NCBI GenBank assembly: GCA_002483745.1
Contig: DLIM01000022.1
Coordinates: 25,883 to 31,840 of the forward strand
Direction: 5' to 3'
Length of the DNA: 5,958 nucleotides
From: Caryophanales bacterium UBA7642
Lineage (GTDB): Bacteria > Bacillota_I > Bacilli_A > RFN20 > CAG-288
Shown here: positions 1-5,844 of the stretch, piece after piece
Layout of the letters: the number at the start of each line of letters is the position of its first letter
Numbering within the stretch: the stretch's first letter is position 1
Notes under the pieces: generated by a model
The model's input: only the letters and a program-made list of their open reading frames with translations
The model's database searches: none
Told to the model about the DNA's origin: nothing
Position numbers and translations under genes: made by a program

Positions 1-123
1 CTGAGCTTGCCGGTTTCCAATCTTATTCAGATAGAAACCATAAATGCCTATCAAGAGAATACTAAAGATGTTCTAGATCTGTTCGGCATTTTAGTAGATA
101 GACTGAACAGACCTAAAGTTTAA
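1..123 (+). CDS. 3' end of an unidentified protein (partial)
   Basis: Frame 1 is open from the window edge to a TAA at 121-123 and gives the last 41 residues of a protein whose start lies outside. The visible tail is a mildly amphipathic stretch (DVLDLFGILVDRL) ending in NRPKV. I do not recognise the family. A loose resemblance to the C-terminal helix of periplasmic-binding-protein-like regulators is too weak to use. The gene is convergent with pgmB, with only seven bases between the two stop codons. No convincing terminator serves either gene, so their 3' ends probably overlap as transcripts. It could also be a chance open frame of this length, but the tight convergent packing and the stop placed right at the pgmB end favour a real gene. 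Confidence 0.55.
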   Translation: MSLPVSNLIQIETINAYQENTKDVLDLFGILVDRLNRPKV

Positions 124-130
124 CACAGAC

Positions 131-781
131 CTATTCCAACTCGATATTTATCAGATCGGATATCTTTTTGATGGGATGAGTGGTTAAGGGGTTCTTAGAT
201 GCCTGGCTGATTCCGGCGCTTTTAAAGCCACCAGCATGGGCGGCCTCAATGCCAGCGTCGGCGTCCTCGACCACCAGGCACTTAGATGGCCTAATATGAA
301 TGGCTGAAGCGGCTTTAAGGAAGACCTCCGGATTGGGTTTGCTGTGAGTAATATCATTGCCGTCTATGACGGCATCAAAGAAATGATTGAGCCCTATTTG
401 CGATAGGATGAGCTTTGTGTTCTTGCTTGAGGAGCCGATAGCCATTGGAATTTCCTTGCTTCTGAAAACAAGCAGAGTTTTCTTTACGTCGTCTGACAAA
501 GAATCTGGCGTCAGCTGTTTGAGAAAAGTTTGATATGTCCTGTTCTTCTTATCGGTGAGTTTTATCTTATCTTCTGCAGAAAGGGTAGGCCCATCATATC
601 TTTCCAGTATTATTTCGAGGCTTTCCTGACGGCTTACGCCGCGCAGCCGATTATTTATTGTCCTATCAAAAGGAGTGTGCAGCTCGTCAGCAATGCTTTT
701 CCAGGCCAAATAATGGTATTCGTCTGTGGAACAGATAACTCCGTCCAAATCAAAAACAATGCCATCATACCGTTTCTTCAT
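131..781 (-). CDS. pgmB: Beta-phosphoglucomutase (HAD superfamily)
   Basis: A 216-residue cytoplasmic enzyme that interconverts beta-glucose 1-phosphate and glucose 6-phosphate through a beta-glucose 1,6-bisphosphate intermediate. The family is usually about 215-225 residues, so it looks full length. The HAD nucleophile and acid/base are D11 and D13 in FDLDGV. The cap-domain signature EYHYLAW (H23, W27) and GVSRQ (R51) match the Lactococcus enzyme as remembered. HAD motif II is S117 in SSSKN, motif III is K148 in SKPNPEVF, and the Mg-binding acids are E172 and D173 in VVEDADAGIEAA. The start at 781 is chosen because MKKRYDGIVFDLDG begins the domain and a GGAGA lies nine bases upstream. The frame stays open to an ATG at 859, but that adds 26 unlikely residues. 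It overlaps the phosphorylase gene by 17 bases, which indicates translational coupling, and it removes that enzyme's product. An alpha-phosphoglucomutase would not show the EYHYLAW cap motif. Confidence 0.95.
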   Translation of the reverse strand: MKKRYDGIVFDLDGVICSTDEYHYLAWKSIADELHTPFDRTINNRLRGVSRQESLEIILERYDGPTLSAEDKIKLTDKKNRTYQTFLKQLTPDSLSDDVKKTLLVFRSKEIPMAIGSSSKNTKLILSQIGLNHFFDAVIDGNDITHSKPNPEVFLKAASAIHIRPSKCLVVEDADAGIEAAHAGGFKSAGISQASKNPLTTHPIKKISDLINIELE

Positions 782-3080
782 TTTTGTTTTTCTCCAAGGA
801 AACAATCGTTGGCTTATCCCCGTGAATCCGAAAATTGCCATGATGTTTGAGGCCGACATCTACCGGATTGCCACTGATAAGGCTGAAACTTGCCTGTTTG
901 TGGGTGGCCTTTATTCTAAGAATCGAGCCTCGTTCAAGGATGCTGAACGAGAGTGAATCCCATTCATGGGGGATATTAAAAGAAAACACTGGTATTCCGT
1001 CATCCCCAATCTCTAGTCCTCCGAATCCATAGATCAGATCCAGAAAAACTCCACCTAAAGCGGCAACGTGAAGGCCATCCTTGGTATTTCCTTTCTTGTC
1101 CATCAAATCGATATTTACAGCCTGCTTGAAATATGCAAGTCCTTTTTCGGGATTTCCCAATCTTGAACTCATGGCTGAGAAAATACAGGCCGAGAGGGTA
1201 GAATCGTTTATGGTAATGGATTCATAGTAATGATAACTGCTTATCTGAGTATGGATTGGCACGGCATCCGGATATAAGAAATATCCCATCAAAGCGTCGG
1301 CTTGCTTGCAAACCTGCTTACGATAGATTGCTAGTGGGTGGTAATGCATCAGGAGCGGAAGATTCTTTTCTGGGGTATCAGCTATATCCCACTTCTCTTT
1401 ATCAAGGAAGGTATCGTCCTGGGGGTTGATATCCAGTTTTTCGTCATAAAGCAGAAGCATCGAATCGGCGGCCTTGTCAAACAGCCTAAGCTCATCCGCG
1501 GTTACACCGGTCCTCTTGTCGCAGCCTTTCTGCCTGCCATTATCTTTTAATAGCTTATATAGCTGGGTTGCGGCACGGAAATTAGCTTGAGCGGATAGAT
1601 TCGTATAGAAATTATTGTTTACTAAGCAGGTATATTCGTCTGGGCCGGTGAAGTCTTCCAGACGGAATCTGCCATCATTTCCGAAATGTCCGACATCAAG
1701 CCAGAACCTTGCGGTTTCAACCAAAATATCGATTCCTTCATTCTCAAGGAATTCAATATCTTTGGTGTAGTTAAAATAGCTTTTTACCGCATGTGAAACA
1801 GCACCATTGATGTGATACTGAGCACCGCCGGAAGGGAAATAGGCAGAGCATTCTTGACCGGTGATTGTTCTCCAGGAGTAGAGGGCCCCACGATATCCTC
1901 CCATTATTCTGGCGTTATCTTTGGCGGCATCAAGAATTGAGTATCTGTAATCAAGGAGGGAACGGGCAATATCAGGGTTTGTTAATAAAAAGAAGGGGAA
2001 CATATAGATTTCCGTATCCCAGAAATAATGTCCTTCATATCCTTCGCCGGATAGGCCCTTGGCCGGTATTCCGCCTTTCCTGGGAGTTATTCCGGCGCTT
2101 TCAAATAGGCTGTATTCGCAGAAAGAAACGGACTTATTAAGATCATCGTCTCCTTCAATAGAAATATCGGAGCGGTTCCAGAATTGTTTTAGAACAGTGC
2201 TTTGCTCTTTCCCTATTTCGTCAAATCCCAGGGATATAGCCTCCTCCAAGGCTTTCTGACTATCGCCATTTTTGAAATAACGCGAGTCGGCTATTGAGAC
2301 CACCTTATCGATGCTGATGATGGAATCAGCATCTGCCGCAATATCCCCACCGAACCAAATGCTGTCTTTGCTTGAAGAATAAACTGTTGAGAAATCGTTT
2401 TTGCCTGACAGGATTTTTTCGGATATGTCAACCGTAAGTTTGCTTTTTGCTGTATGGCATCTAGAGAATCCCAGACCGTTTTCGAATGTGACGGAATCAG
2501 GAACTAAGTATCGATCGGAATTTCCAGCGACCCGCGGATCGTTGCTGTTTGAGTAGTTGGTGACATTGCAGTTGATTCCTCCGATGACATGAACAGTCAG
2601 GGAAGAATGTGTTTTGATGGAACAGCGCATCCAGAAGATGTTTCTGTGCTTTAGAGATGCTAACCTAGTAAATTTTAAATCAATATGCTTTCCCTTGGGG
2701 CTTCTCCAGGAAACAATCCGGGAAACAGTGCCCTTATCCATATCGATTGTTCTTCTAAATGACTCGATGGTTCCTGTAAACAGCGAAAAAGGCTCATCAT
2801 CAAATGTCAGCTTAAGTGTCTGAACATCCGGAAGCTTAACCAGACGCTCCCCCTCATCTGGAAAGCCATATAGTTTTTCCGGATAGGAATAAGGAACGAA
2901 ATCATAGAAACCATTTATATAACAGCCACGGATAGATTCTATTCCCTTTCCGTATCCTTCCTCGAAAGATCCACGAACGCCCAAGTAACCATTTGAACAA
3001 TGAAACAGTGATTCATCAACTGGTAGATTTTTGGGTTCCCATTTTGAAGAGCTGAAAATATGATGTATGTTTTCCGTCAT
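765..3080 (-). CDS. GH65 inverting disaccharide phosphorylase, substrate unassigned
   Basis: A 771-residue cytoplasmic enzyme of glycoside hydrolase family 65, which uses phosphate to split alpha-glucosidic disaccharides (maltose, trehalose, kojibiose, nigerose and related) into beta-glucose 1-phosphate and an acceptor. The length fits the family (about 750-800). The N-terminal beta-sandwich domain starts with NGYLGVRGSFEEGY (30-43). The (alpha/alpha)6 barrel carries GEGYEGHYFWDTE (345-357) and FTGPDEYTCLVNNNFYTN (477-494), where E482 is the expected catalytic acid. It also has KQADAL (592-597), STLSACIFSAM (627-637) and DGLHVAALGG (668-677), regions that form the sugar and phosphate site in the family. 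A short C-terminal beta domain follows. No signal peptide or membrane segment is present. The start has an excellent AAGGAGG six bases upstream. GPDEYTC differs from the GPNEYEN form I remember for maltose phosphorylases, so kojibiose, nigerose, trehalose or glucosyl-glycerol type activity is at least as likely. The overlap with pgmB confirms that the product is beta-glucose 1-phosphate. Confidence 0.93.
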   Translation of the reverse strand: MTENIHHIFSSSKWEPKNLPVDESLFHCSNGYLGVRGSFEEGYGKGIESIRGCYINGFYDFVPYSYPEKLYGFPDEGERLVKLPDVQTLKLTFDDEPFSLFTGTIESFRRTIDMDKGTVSRIVSWRSPKGKHIDLKFTRLASLKHRNIFWMRCSIKTHSSLTVHVIGGINCNVTNYSNSNDPRVAGNSDRYLVPDSVTFENGLGFSRCHTAKSKLTVDISEKILSGKNDFSTVYSSSKDSIWFGGDIAADADSIISIDKVVSIADSRYFKNGDSQKALEEAISLGFDEIGKEQSTVLKQFWNRSDISIEGDDDLNKSVSFCEYSLFESAGITPRKGGIPAKGLSGEGYEGHYFWDTEIYMFPFFLLTNPDIARSLLDYRYSILDAAKDNARIMGGYRGALYSWRTITGQECSAYFPSGGAQYHINGAVSHAVKSYFNYTKDIEFLENEGIDILVETARFWLDVGHFGNDGRFRLEDFTGPDEYTCLVNNNFYTNLSAQANFRAATQLYKLLKDNGRQKGCDKRTGVTADELRLFDKAADSMLLLYDEKLDINPQDDTFLDKEKWDIADTPEKNLPLLMHYHPLAIYRKQVCKQADALMGYFLYPDAVPIHTQISSYHYYESITINDSTLSACIFSAMSSRLGNPEKGLAYFKQAVNIDLMDKKGNTKDGLHVAALGGVFLDLIYGFGGLEIGDDGIPVFSFNIPHEWDSLSFSILERGSILRIKATHKQASFSLISGNPVDVGLKHHGNFRIHGDKPTIVSLEKNKNEETV
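791..795 (-). promoter_or_regulatory. Ribosome binding site of pgmB inside the GH65 gene
   Basis: On the minus strand GGAGA sits nine bases before the ATG at 781, within the last codons of the phosphorylase gene. It decides the pgmB start, because the longer alternative start at 859 has no comparable site. Ribosomes ending at the phosphorylase stop (765-767) would be close to this signal, so reinitiation is plausible. Confidence 0.75.
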
Positions 3081-3086
3081 CGGATT

Positions 3087-3093
3087 CCTCCTT
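3087..3093 (-). promoter_or_regulatory. Strong ribosome binding site of the GH65 gene
   Basis: A perfect AAGGAGG on the minus strand, six bases before the ATG at 3080. It fixes the phosphorylase start and predicts strong translation. Its first four bases also form one arm of a small predicted hairpin (3090-3103). Confidence 0.85.
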
Positions 3094-3103
3094 CAAAGGA
3101 AGG
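3090..3103 (-). promoter_or_regulatory. Small leader hairpin touching the GH65 Shine-Dalgarno
   Basis: In the minus-strand transcript CCTTC (3103-3099) can pair with GAAGG (3094-3090) around a four-base loop. The downstream arm covers the first half of the AAGGAGG site. Five base pairs give only modest stability. It may be a weak brake on translation or a chance structure. Confidence 0.3.
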
Positions 3104-3134
3104 CCATCAACAAAAAAGGTCTTCTTTTGAAATT

Positions 3135-3163
3135 ATTATACAATTATATCGGTTTCATTTCCA
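3135..3163 (-). promoter_or_regulatory. Promoter of the GH65-pgmB operon
   Basis: Read on the minus strand, TGGAAA (3163-3158, four of six matches to TTGACA) is followed after exactly 17 bases by a perfect TATAAT (3140-3135). The predicted start is near 3128, giving a leader of about 48 bases. A second TATAAT lies at 3148-3143 inside the spacer. The promoter lies in the 132-base gap after the regulator gene, so the operon can be switched separately even though no terminator separates it from the regulator. An operator-like element sits in its spacer. Confidence 0.7.
3141..3160. promoter_or_regulatory. Candidate LacI-family operator in the GH65 promoter spacer
   Basis: A CG-centred element (CG at 3150-3151) containing ATCGGTTT on the plus strand, AAACCGAT on the minus. 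It is a poor palindrome: one arm, CGGTTT, is clear and the other is degraded. The eight bases ATCGGTTT also occur, equally CG-centred, in the much better palindrome at 5813-5832. A repressor bound here would cover the space between the -35 and -10 boxes. The adjacent regulator (3213-4217) is the natural candidate to bind it, but no sequence evidence ties the two together. Confidence 0.45.
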
Positions 3164-3212
3164 TAAAATAGATATTTTTTAATAAAAATGGCACTAGAAG
3201 ACGACTTGCTTT

Positions 3213-4217
3213 TTACTTGTTGGAGCAGGGACGGCTGATTGATCTGCCTGAAATAATTCGGCTTGGAACAGAAATGACAGCTGAATTCACTGCTGAACTC
3301 TTCAGCGATTCGACGGTTTCTTCGGCAAGGCGAGAGCTTATTGTTTCGATATCCTGCTGTACTGTGGTTAGCTGGGGAATCAAAGTCTGACCCAAGTCAG
3401 TTCCATCAAAGCCGGTGATTGATATTTCTTTAGGTACTTGTACCCCATTATTGGTTAATCCGTTGATAGTAACAATAGCGGTGATGTCATCCGGAAATAA
3501 AATAGCAGTTATTCCATTTCTCAGACATTTCTTAGCGGCCAGAAGAGCACTGGCGCTATCGTAGTTCAGAACATGAAGTATTTCGCCTTTGGCGCCGGGA
3601 ACAGAAGCCACGGCCGATTCAAAGCCTTTCCTTCTATCGATGGCTGAGGCACCCCTGTTGCCTTCGATGAAGGCCAGCTTTCGATGACCAAGGCTTAATA
3701 GTCTGCAGGTAAGCTCGTGTGTTATCTTTTCGTTATCTGAGGTGATGGTGATGATACCGGGACCTTCGGCTTCAAAGGCAATGACGTGAATCCCGTTAGA
3801 GATTAGCTCATTAATCTTTCCGCTGTCGATATCGCCTAAAACAAGGACTGCATGTATATCAAGTCTGCGGCACACTTCCAAATACGAAGTGGATTGATTT
3901 CCTCTTTTGTGGGAAAGAAATACCACATCATAATTCCTCTTTGCCATTTTGGTTTTGTAAAGCTCGATTAAATTAAGAAGAAAAGGATTCTGAAAGCGGC
4001 TTTGATCATTGCGAAATGTAAAGATAATGCCAATTAAGGTTGAGTGTCCTATGGATAGAGAACGTGCCGCCTGATTGGGAACATAAGAAAGCTCTCTGGC
4101 TTTTTCCCAAACGATGGCTTTTGTTTTATCCGTAATATGTGGATCATTGTTTAAGGCTTTTGATACTGTGCTAACACTTAATTCACATTTCTTTGCTATA
4201 TCATAAATTGTTGCCAT
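3213..4217 (-). CDS. LacI-family transcriptional regulator of the GH65-pgmB operon
   Basis: A 334-residue LacI/GalR-type regulator, of normal length. Residues 2-50 form the helix-turn-helix and hinge region: TIYDIAKKCELSVSTVSKALN, with recognition helix STVSKALN, then YVPNQAARSL. The periplasmic-binding-protein-like effector domain shows DNEKITHEL (161-169), LGHRKLAFIEG (176-186), RRKGFE (195-200), the FPDD (241-244) variant of the usual ND motif, and ISITGFDGTDLG (265-276) followed by PQLTTVQQD. It probably senses a sugar and controls the phosphorylase operon 132 bases downstream, most likely as a repressor. The frame stays open to an ATG at 4433, but the family always starts a few residues before the TIYDIA motif, so 4217 is chosen. 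No Shine-Dalgarno precedes this start. An extended -10 box lies only nine bases upstream, so the mRNA should be leaderless. Confidence 0.92.
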   Translation of the reverse strand: MATIYDIAKKCELSVSTVSKALNNDPHITDKTKAIVWEKARELSYVPNQAARSLSIGHSTLIGIIFTFRNDQSRFQNPFLLNLIELYKTKMAKRNYDVVFLSHKRGNQSTSYLEVCRRLDIHAVLVLGDIDSGKINELISNGIHVIAFEAEGPGIITITSDNEKITHELTCRLLSLGHRKLAFIEGNRGASAIDRRKGFESAVASVPGAKGEILHVLNYDSASALLAAKKCLRNGITAILFPDDITAIVTINGLTNNGVQVPKEISITGFDGTDLGQTLIPQLTTVQQDIETISSRLAEETVESLKSSAVNSAVISVPSRIISGRSISRPCSNK

Positions 4218-4226
4218 GATAGTTTT

Positions 4227-4256
4227 ATTATACCAAACTTCCGGTCTATGTTTTAA
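4227..4256 (-). promoter_or_regulatory. Extended -10 promoter of the left regulator gene
   Basis: On the minus strand TGGTATAAT (4235-4227) is a perfect extended -10 (TGnTATAAT). A -35-like TTAAAA (4256-4251, four of six) lies 18 bases upstream, a normal requirement being relaxed when TGn is present. The expected start is about 4220, three bases before the ATG at 4217. Confidence 0.65.
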
Positions 4257-4590
4257 AGAATGTTTGCGTGTTGTTTTTTGCCCTATCAGGTCTTCTATTA
4301 TGAATGTTTTCGGTATCACGGTTTCATTTGATTTCTTTAATGTCTTCATTGAAAAGTGTTTATAGAACGATGTCAGGTTAAGAAAAAGAGCGGTTATATA
4401 ATTTGGATTTATTCTTAATCGGTTGCTAGTCATATGCCAGTAGAATGAATTCTTTCTGTTTTCGTTAGAAACTTGGGCAATTACAGTCGGAGCCTTAATA
4501 TGATCTTATATTGCTGCGCTTTAAGAAGTTTTATTCTATTCATATTCTTTCTAAACATCAATTGTCTTTCTGTCCTTAAAACCAATGTTC

Positions 4591-4619
4591 TTTAATTCAG
4601 TGTTTTTTTCTTGTATAAT
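4591..4619 (+). promoter_or_regulatory. Promoter of the right regulator gene
   Basis: A perfect TATAAT at 4614-4619, with a weak -35-like TTTAAT at 4591-4596 spaced by 17 bases (three of six matches). The expected start is about 4626, four bases before the ATG at 4630, again predicting a leaderless message. The weak -35 suggests a low basal level or help from an activator. Confidence 0.55.
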
Positions 4620-4629
4620 TCTAGTAAAT

Positions 4630-5649
4630 ATGAAAAGAACCACTATCTCGGATATAGCTAGAGCGGCTGGAGTTTCGGAAACATCGGTTTCCTTGGTTTT
4701 GACTGGCCGTCCCAATCGTATTTCTTTTGCTATTCAGGAGAAAATCAAAGAGACGGCTAAGGCTCTTTCTTATGTTCCTAACTCTTTTGCTAGAGGTTTA
4801 GCTACTAAGAAGAGCAATACCATTGGTTTAATTGTTCCGGATATTGAAAACTGGTATTTTGCTTCTTTAAGTAAATCTATCTCTTTTGAGGCTGAGAAGG
4901 AAGGCTATATGGTTCTTCTTTTGAATTCTAATGATTCACATGACTTAAGTGTTAAGCAGATCAATACTTTGCTGGAGAGGAATGTTGATGGGCTTATTTT
5001 GGTTGTTCCTAATGGTTCTTATCATCAAAAGAATATGAAGGAACTTAAGTCAGTCTTATCTTCTCTCAGTATTCCTTATGTCCTTTCTGATAGAGACTTC
5101 CCGGATTTTAAAGCTAATAAGGTCTACTATGACAATATTGAAGGGGGTTATTTAGCTACTAAACTTTTACTTCAATCTAAACATAAGAAGATTGCTTGTA
5201 TTACTGGTCCTAGTGATACTTTTTCTTCTATTCAAAGATTAGTTGGCTATAAGAAAGCTCTTGAGGAATTCCATATTCCCTTTAATGATTCACTGGTTGA
5301 AGAAGGCGACTATCGTTTACAGAGTGGCTTTGCTTCTGCTGTTAAACTTCTAAAGAAAGACTTTGATTCTCTTTTCTGCTTTAACGATATGATGGCTTTT
5401 GGAGCTATTTTAGCTCTTAAGAACCATGATATATCCGTTCCTGATGATGTTTCTGTTGTTGGCTATGATGACAATATTATGTCTTCGCTTTCAGGATCAG
5501 AACTAGCGACTATTAATCAAGATCCTTCAAGACTAGCAAAGGAAACCGTTTCTCTTCTTTTGGATGCTCTTTCTAACCCCTCACAGACGGAAGAAGAGAT
5601 TAAGCTCAAGCCAAGTCTTGTTGAAAGAAATTCTGTTAAGAAGATATAG
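4630..5649 (+). CDS. LacI/RbsR-like transcriptional regulator
   Basis: A 339-residue LacI-family regulator, complete in length. The DNA-binding part is TTISDIARAAGVSETSVSLVL (4-24) plus the hinge region LSYVPNSFARGLA (46-58). The effector domain shows NTIGLIVPDIENWYFASL (63-80), SDRDF (153-157), YYDNIEGGYLA (166-176), HKKIACITGP (185-194), FNDMMAFGA (251-259), VSVVGYDD (274-281), ATINQD (293-298) and the closing LVERNS (330-335). This is the RbsR/CcpA-like subgroup, which usually binds a sugar. It is a different protein from the divergent regulator, not a recent copy: their motifs diverge throughout. The start at 4630 fits the family. The frame is open back to an ATG at 4585, which lies before the -10 box and is discarded. 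There is no Shine-Dalgarno. It probably controls the gene starting at 5845, whose promoter holds three operator-like palindromes. Codons end mostly in U or A (gtt, tct, ctt, gct), unlike the genes to its left. Confidence 0.93.
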   Translation: MKRTTISDIARAAGVSETSVSLVLTGRPNRISFAIQEKIKETAKALSYVPNSFARGLATKKSNTIGLIVPDIENWYFASLSKSISFEAEKEGYMVLLLNSNDSHDLSVKQINTLLERNVDGLILVVPNGSYHQKNMKELKSVLSSLSIPYVLSDRDFPDFKANKVYYDNIEGGYLATKLLLQSKHKKIACITGPSDTFSSIQRLVGYKKALEEFHIPFNDSLVEEGDYRLQSGFASAVKLLKKDFDSLFCFNDMMAFGAILALKNHDISVPDDVSVVGYDDNIMSSLSGSELATINQDPSRLAKETVSLLLDALSNPSQTEEEIKLKPSLVERNSVKKI

Positions 5650-5675
5650 AAGAAGGCTCTTTATTTAATTCAATG

Positions 5676-5702
5676 ATAGCCTTAGAAATAAGGCTATTTT
5701 TT
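5676..5702 (+). terminator. Intrinsic terminator after the right regulator gene
   Basis: ATAGCCTTA (5676-5684) and TAAGGCTAT (5689-5697) form a perfect nine-pair stem closed by a GAAA tetraloop. Six T run through 5697-5702, with a further T tract after one G. It lies 26 bases after the TAG stop at 5647-5649 and isolates the regulator from the next gene. Confidence 0.92.
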
Positions 5703-5761
5703 GTTTTTAAATTGATTATTGTATAGATATAACTGTTTTTAATCAAAACTAAAATGTTTTG

Positions 5762-5775
5762 GTAAAGCGCTTTAT
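5762..5775. promoter_or_regulatory. Upstream palindromic operator candidate (TAAAGCGCTTTA)
   Basis: A perfect 12-base palindrome at 5763-5774, centred on CG at 5768-5769, of the LacI-family type. It shares the core of the cre consensus but lacks the outer TG and CA. It lies about 50 bases upstream of the predicted transcription start for the gene at 5845, a suitable place for an auxiliary operator. Confidence 0.6.
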
Positions 5776-5782
5776 TAATTGA

Positions 5783-5811
5783 TTGACAGCGCTTTCTTTC
5801 ATTGATATAGT
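5783..5811 (+). promoter_or_regulatory. Promoter of the gene starting at 5845
   Basis: A perfect TTGACA (5783-5788), 17 bases of spacer, then TATAGT (5806-5811, five of six). The predicted start is near 5818, giving a leader of about 27 bases. This is the strongest promoter in the window by match. Palindromes overlap both its -35 box and its start site, so it is expected to be tightly repressed without inducer. Confidence 0.8.
5784..5797. promoter_or_regulatory. cre-like site overlapping the -35 box
   Basis: TGACAGCGCTTTCT matches the catabolite-responsive element consensus TGWNANCGNTNWCA at every defined base except the last (T instead of A). It overlaps the TTGACA box, so binding by a CcpA-type protein would block RNA polymerase. 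It also shares AGCGCTTT with the palindrome 22 bases upstream, so it may instead be a second site for the same dedicated regulator. Confidence 0.55.
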
Positions 5812-5812
5812 A

Positions 5813-5832
5813 TTGGTAAATCGGTTTACTAA
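5813..5832. promoter_or_regulatory. Main operator candidate at the transcription start
   Basis: A 20-base near-palindrome centred on CG at 5822-5823, with arms TTGGTAAA and TTTACTAA and two mismatched pairs. It covers the predicted start at 5818 and ends 12 bases before the start codon. Its position is classic for a LacI-family repressor, most likely the product of the gene at 4630-5649. The core ATCGGTTT recurs in the phosphorylase promoter at 3149-3155. Confidence 0.7.
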
Positions 5833-5844
5833 AAAAGAGGCATT

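Larger units (their letters stand above)
4218..4629. other. Divergent intergenic region between two LacI-family regulator genes
   Basis: This 412-base AT-rich stretch holds the two outward-facing regulator promoters at its ends. The minus frame of the left regulator remains open for 72 codons into it (to 4433). That extension has no family resemblance, is interrupted by the promoter itself and is taken as non-coding. GCGCTTTA at 4516-4523 repeats one arm of the palindrome at 5763-5774, but the other arm is missing. Apart from the two promoters I find no convincing gene, RNA or strong repeat. The change in base composition between the left operon and the right-hand genes falls in or near this gap. 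Confidence 0.6.

Noticed and set aside
107..133. Direct repeat ACAGACCTA (107-115 and 125-133) across the convergent gene ends
   Set aside because: Nine bases only, two copies, with both copies mostly in coding sequence. Too short to claim an attachment site or insertion scar.
143..169. GATAT/ATATC hairpin followed by five T, as a terminator for the left partial gene
   Set aside because: The five-pair, almost all A-T stem with a 12-base loop is too weak, and it lies within pgmB coding sequence.
782..859. Longer start for pgmB at 859
   Set aside because: The extra 26 residues precede the HAD fold, have no Shine-Dalgarno and extend deep into the phosphorylase gene. The start at 781 has GGAGA and begins at the domain.
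530..956. Plus-strand open frames opposite pgmB and the phosphorylase 3' end
   Set aside because: They are antisense shadows of well-supported genes, without ribosome sites, domains or plausible composition.
1338..2823. Several plus-strand open frames of 66-91 codons opposite the GH65 gene
   Set aside because: All lie inside the conserved phosphorylase reading frame on the other strand and show no recognisable protein features.
3140..3212. Search for a terminator between the left regulator and the phosphorylase gene
   Set aside because: T-rich stretches exist on the transcript, but no stem of useful length precedes them, so read-through from the regulator into the operon is possible.
4218..4433. 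72-codon N-terminal extension of the left regulator, start at 4433
   Set aside because: The family starts just before the TIYDIA helix-turn-helix, the extension resembles nothing in the family, and the perfect extended -10 box lies inside it.
4585..4629. 15-codon N-terminal extension of the right regulator, start at 4585
   Set aside because: It lies upstream of the TATAAT box at 4614-4619 and has no ribosome site. MKRTTISDIA is a normal family start.
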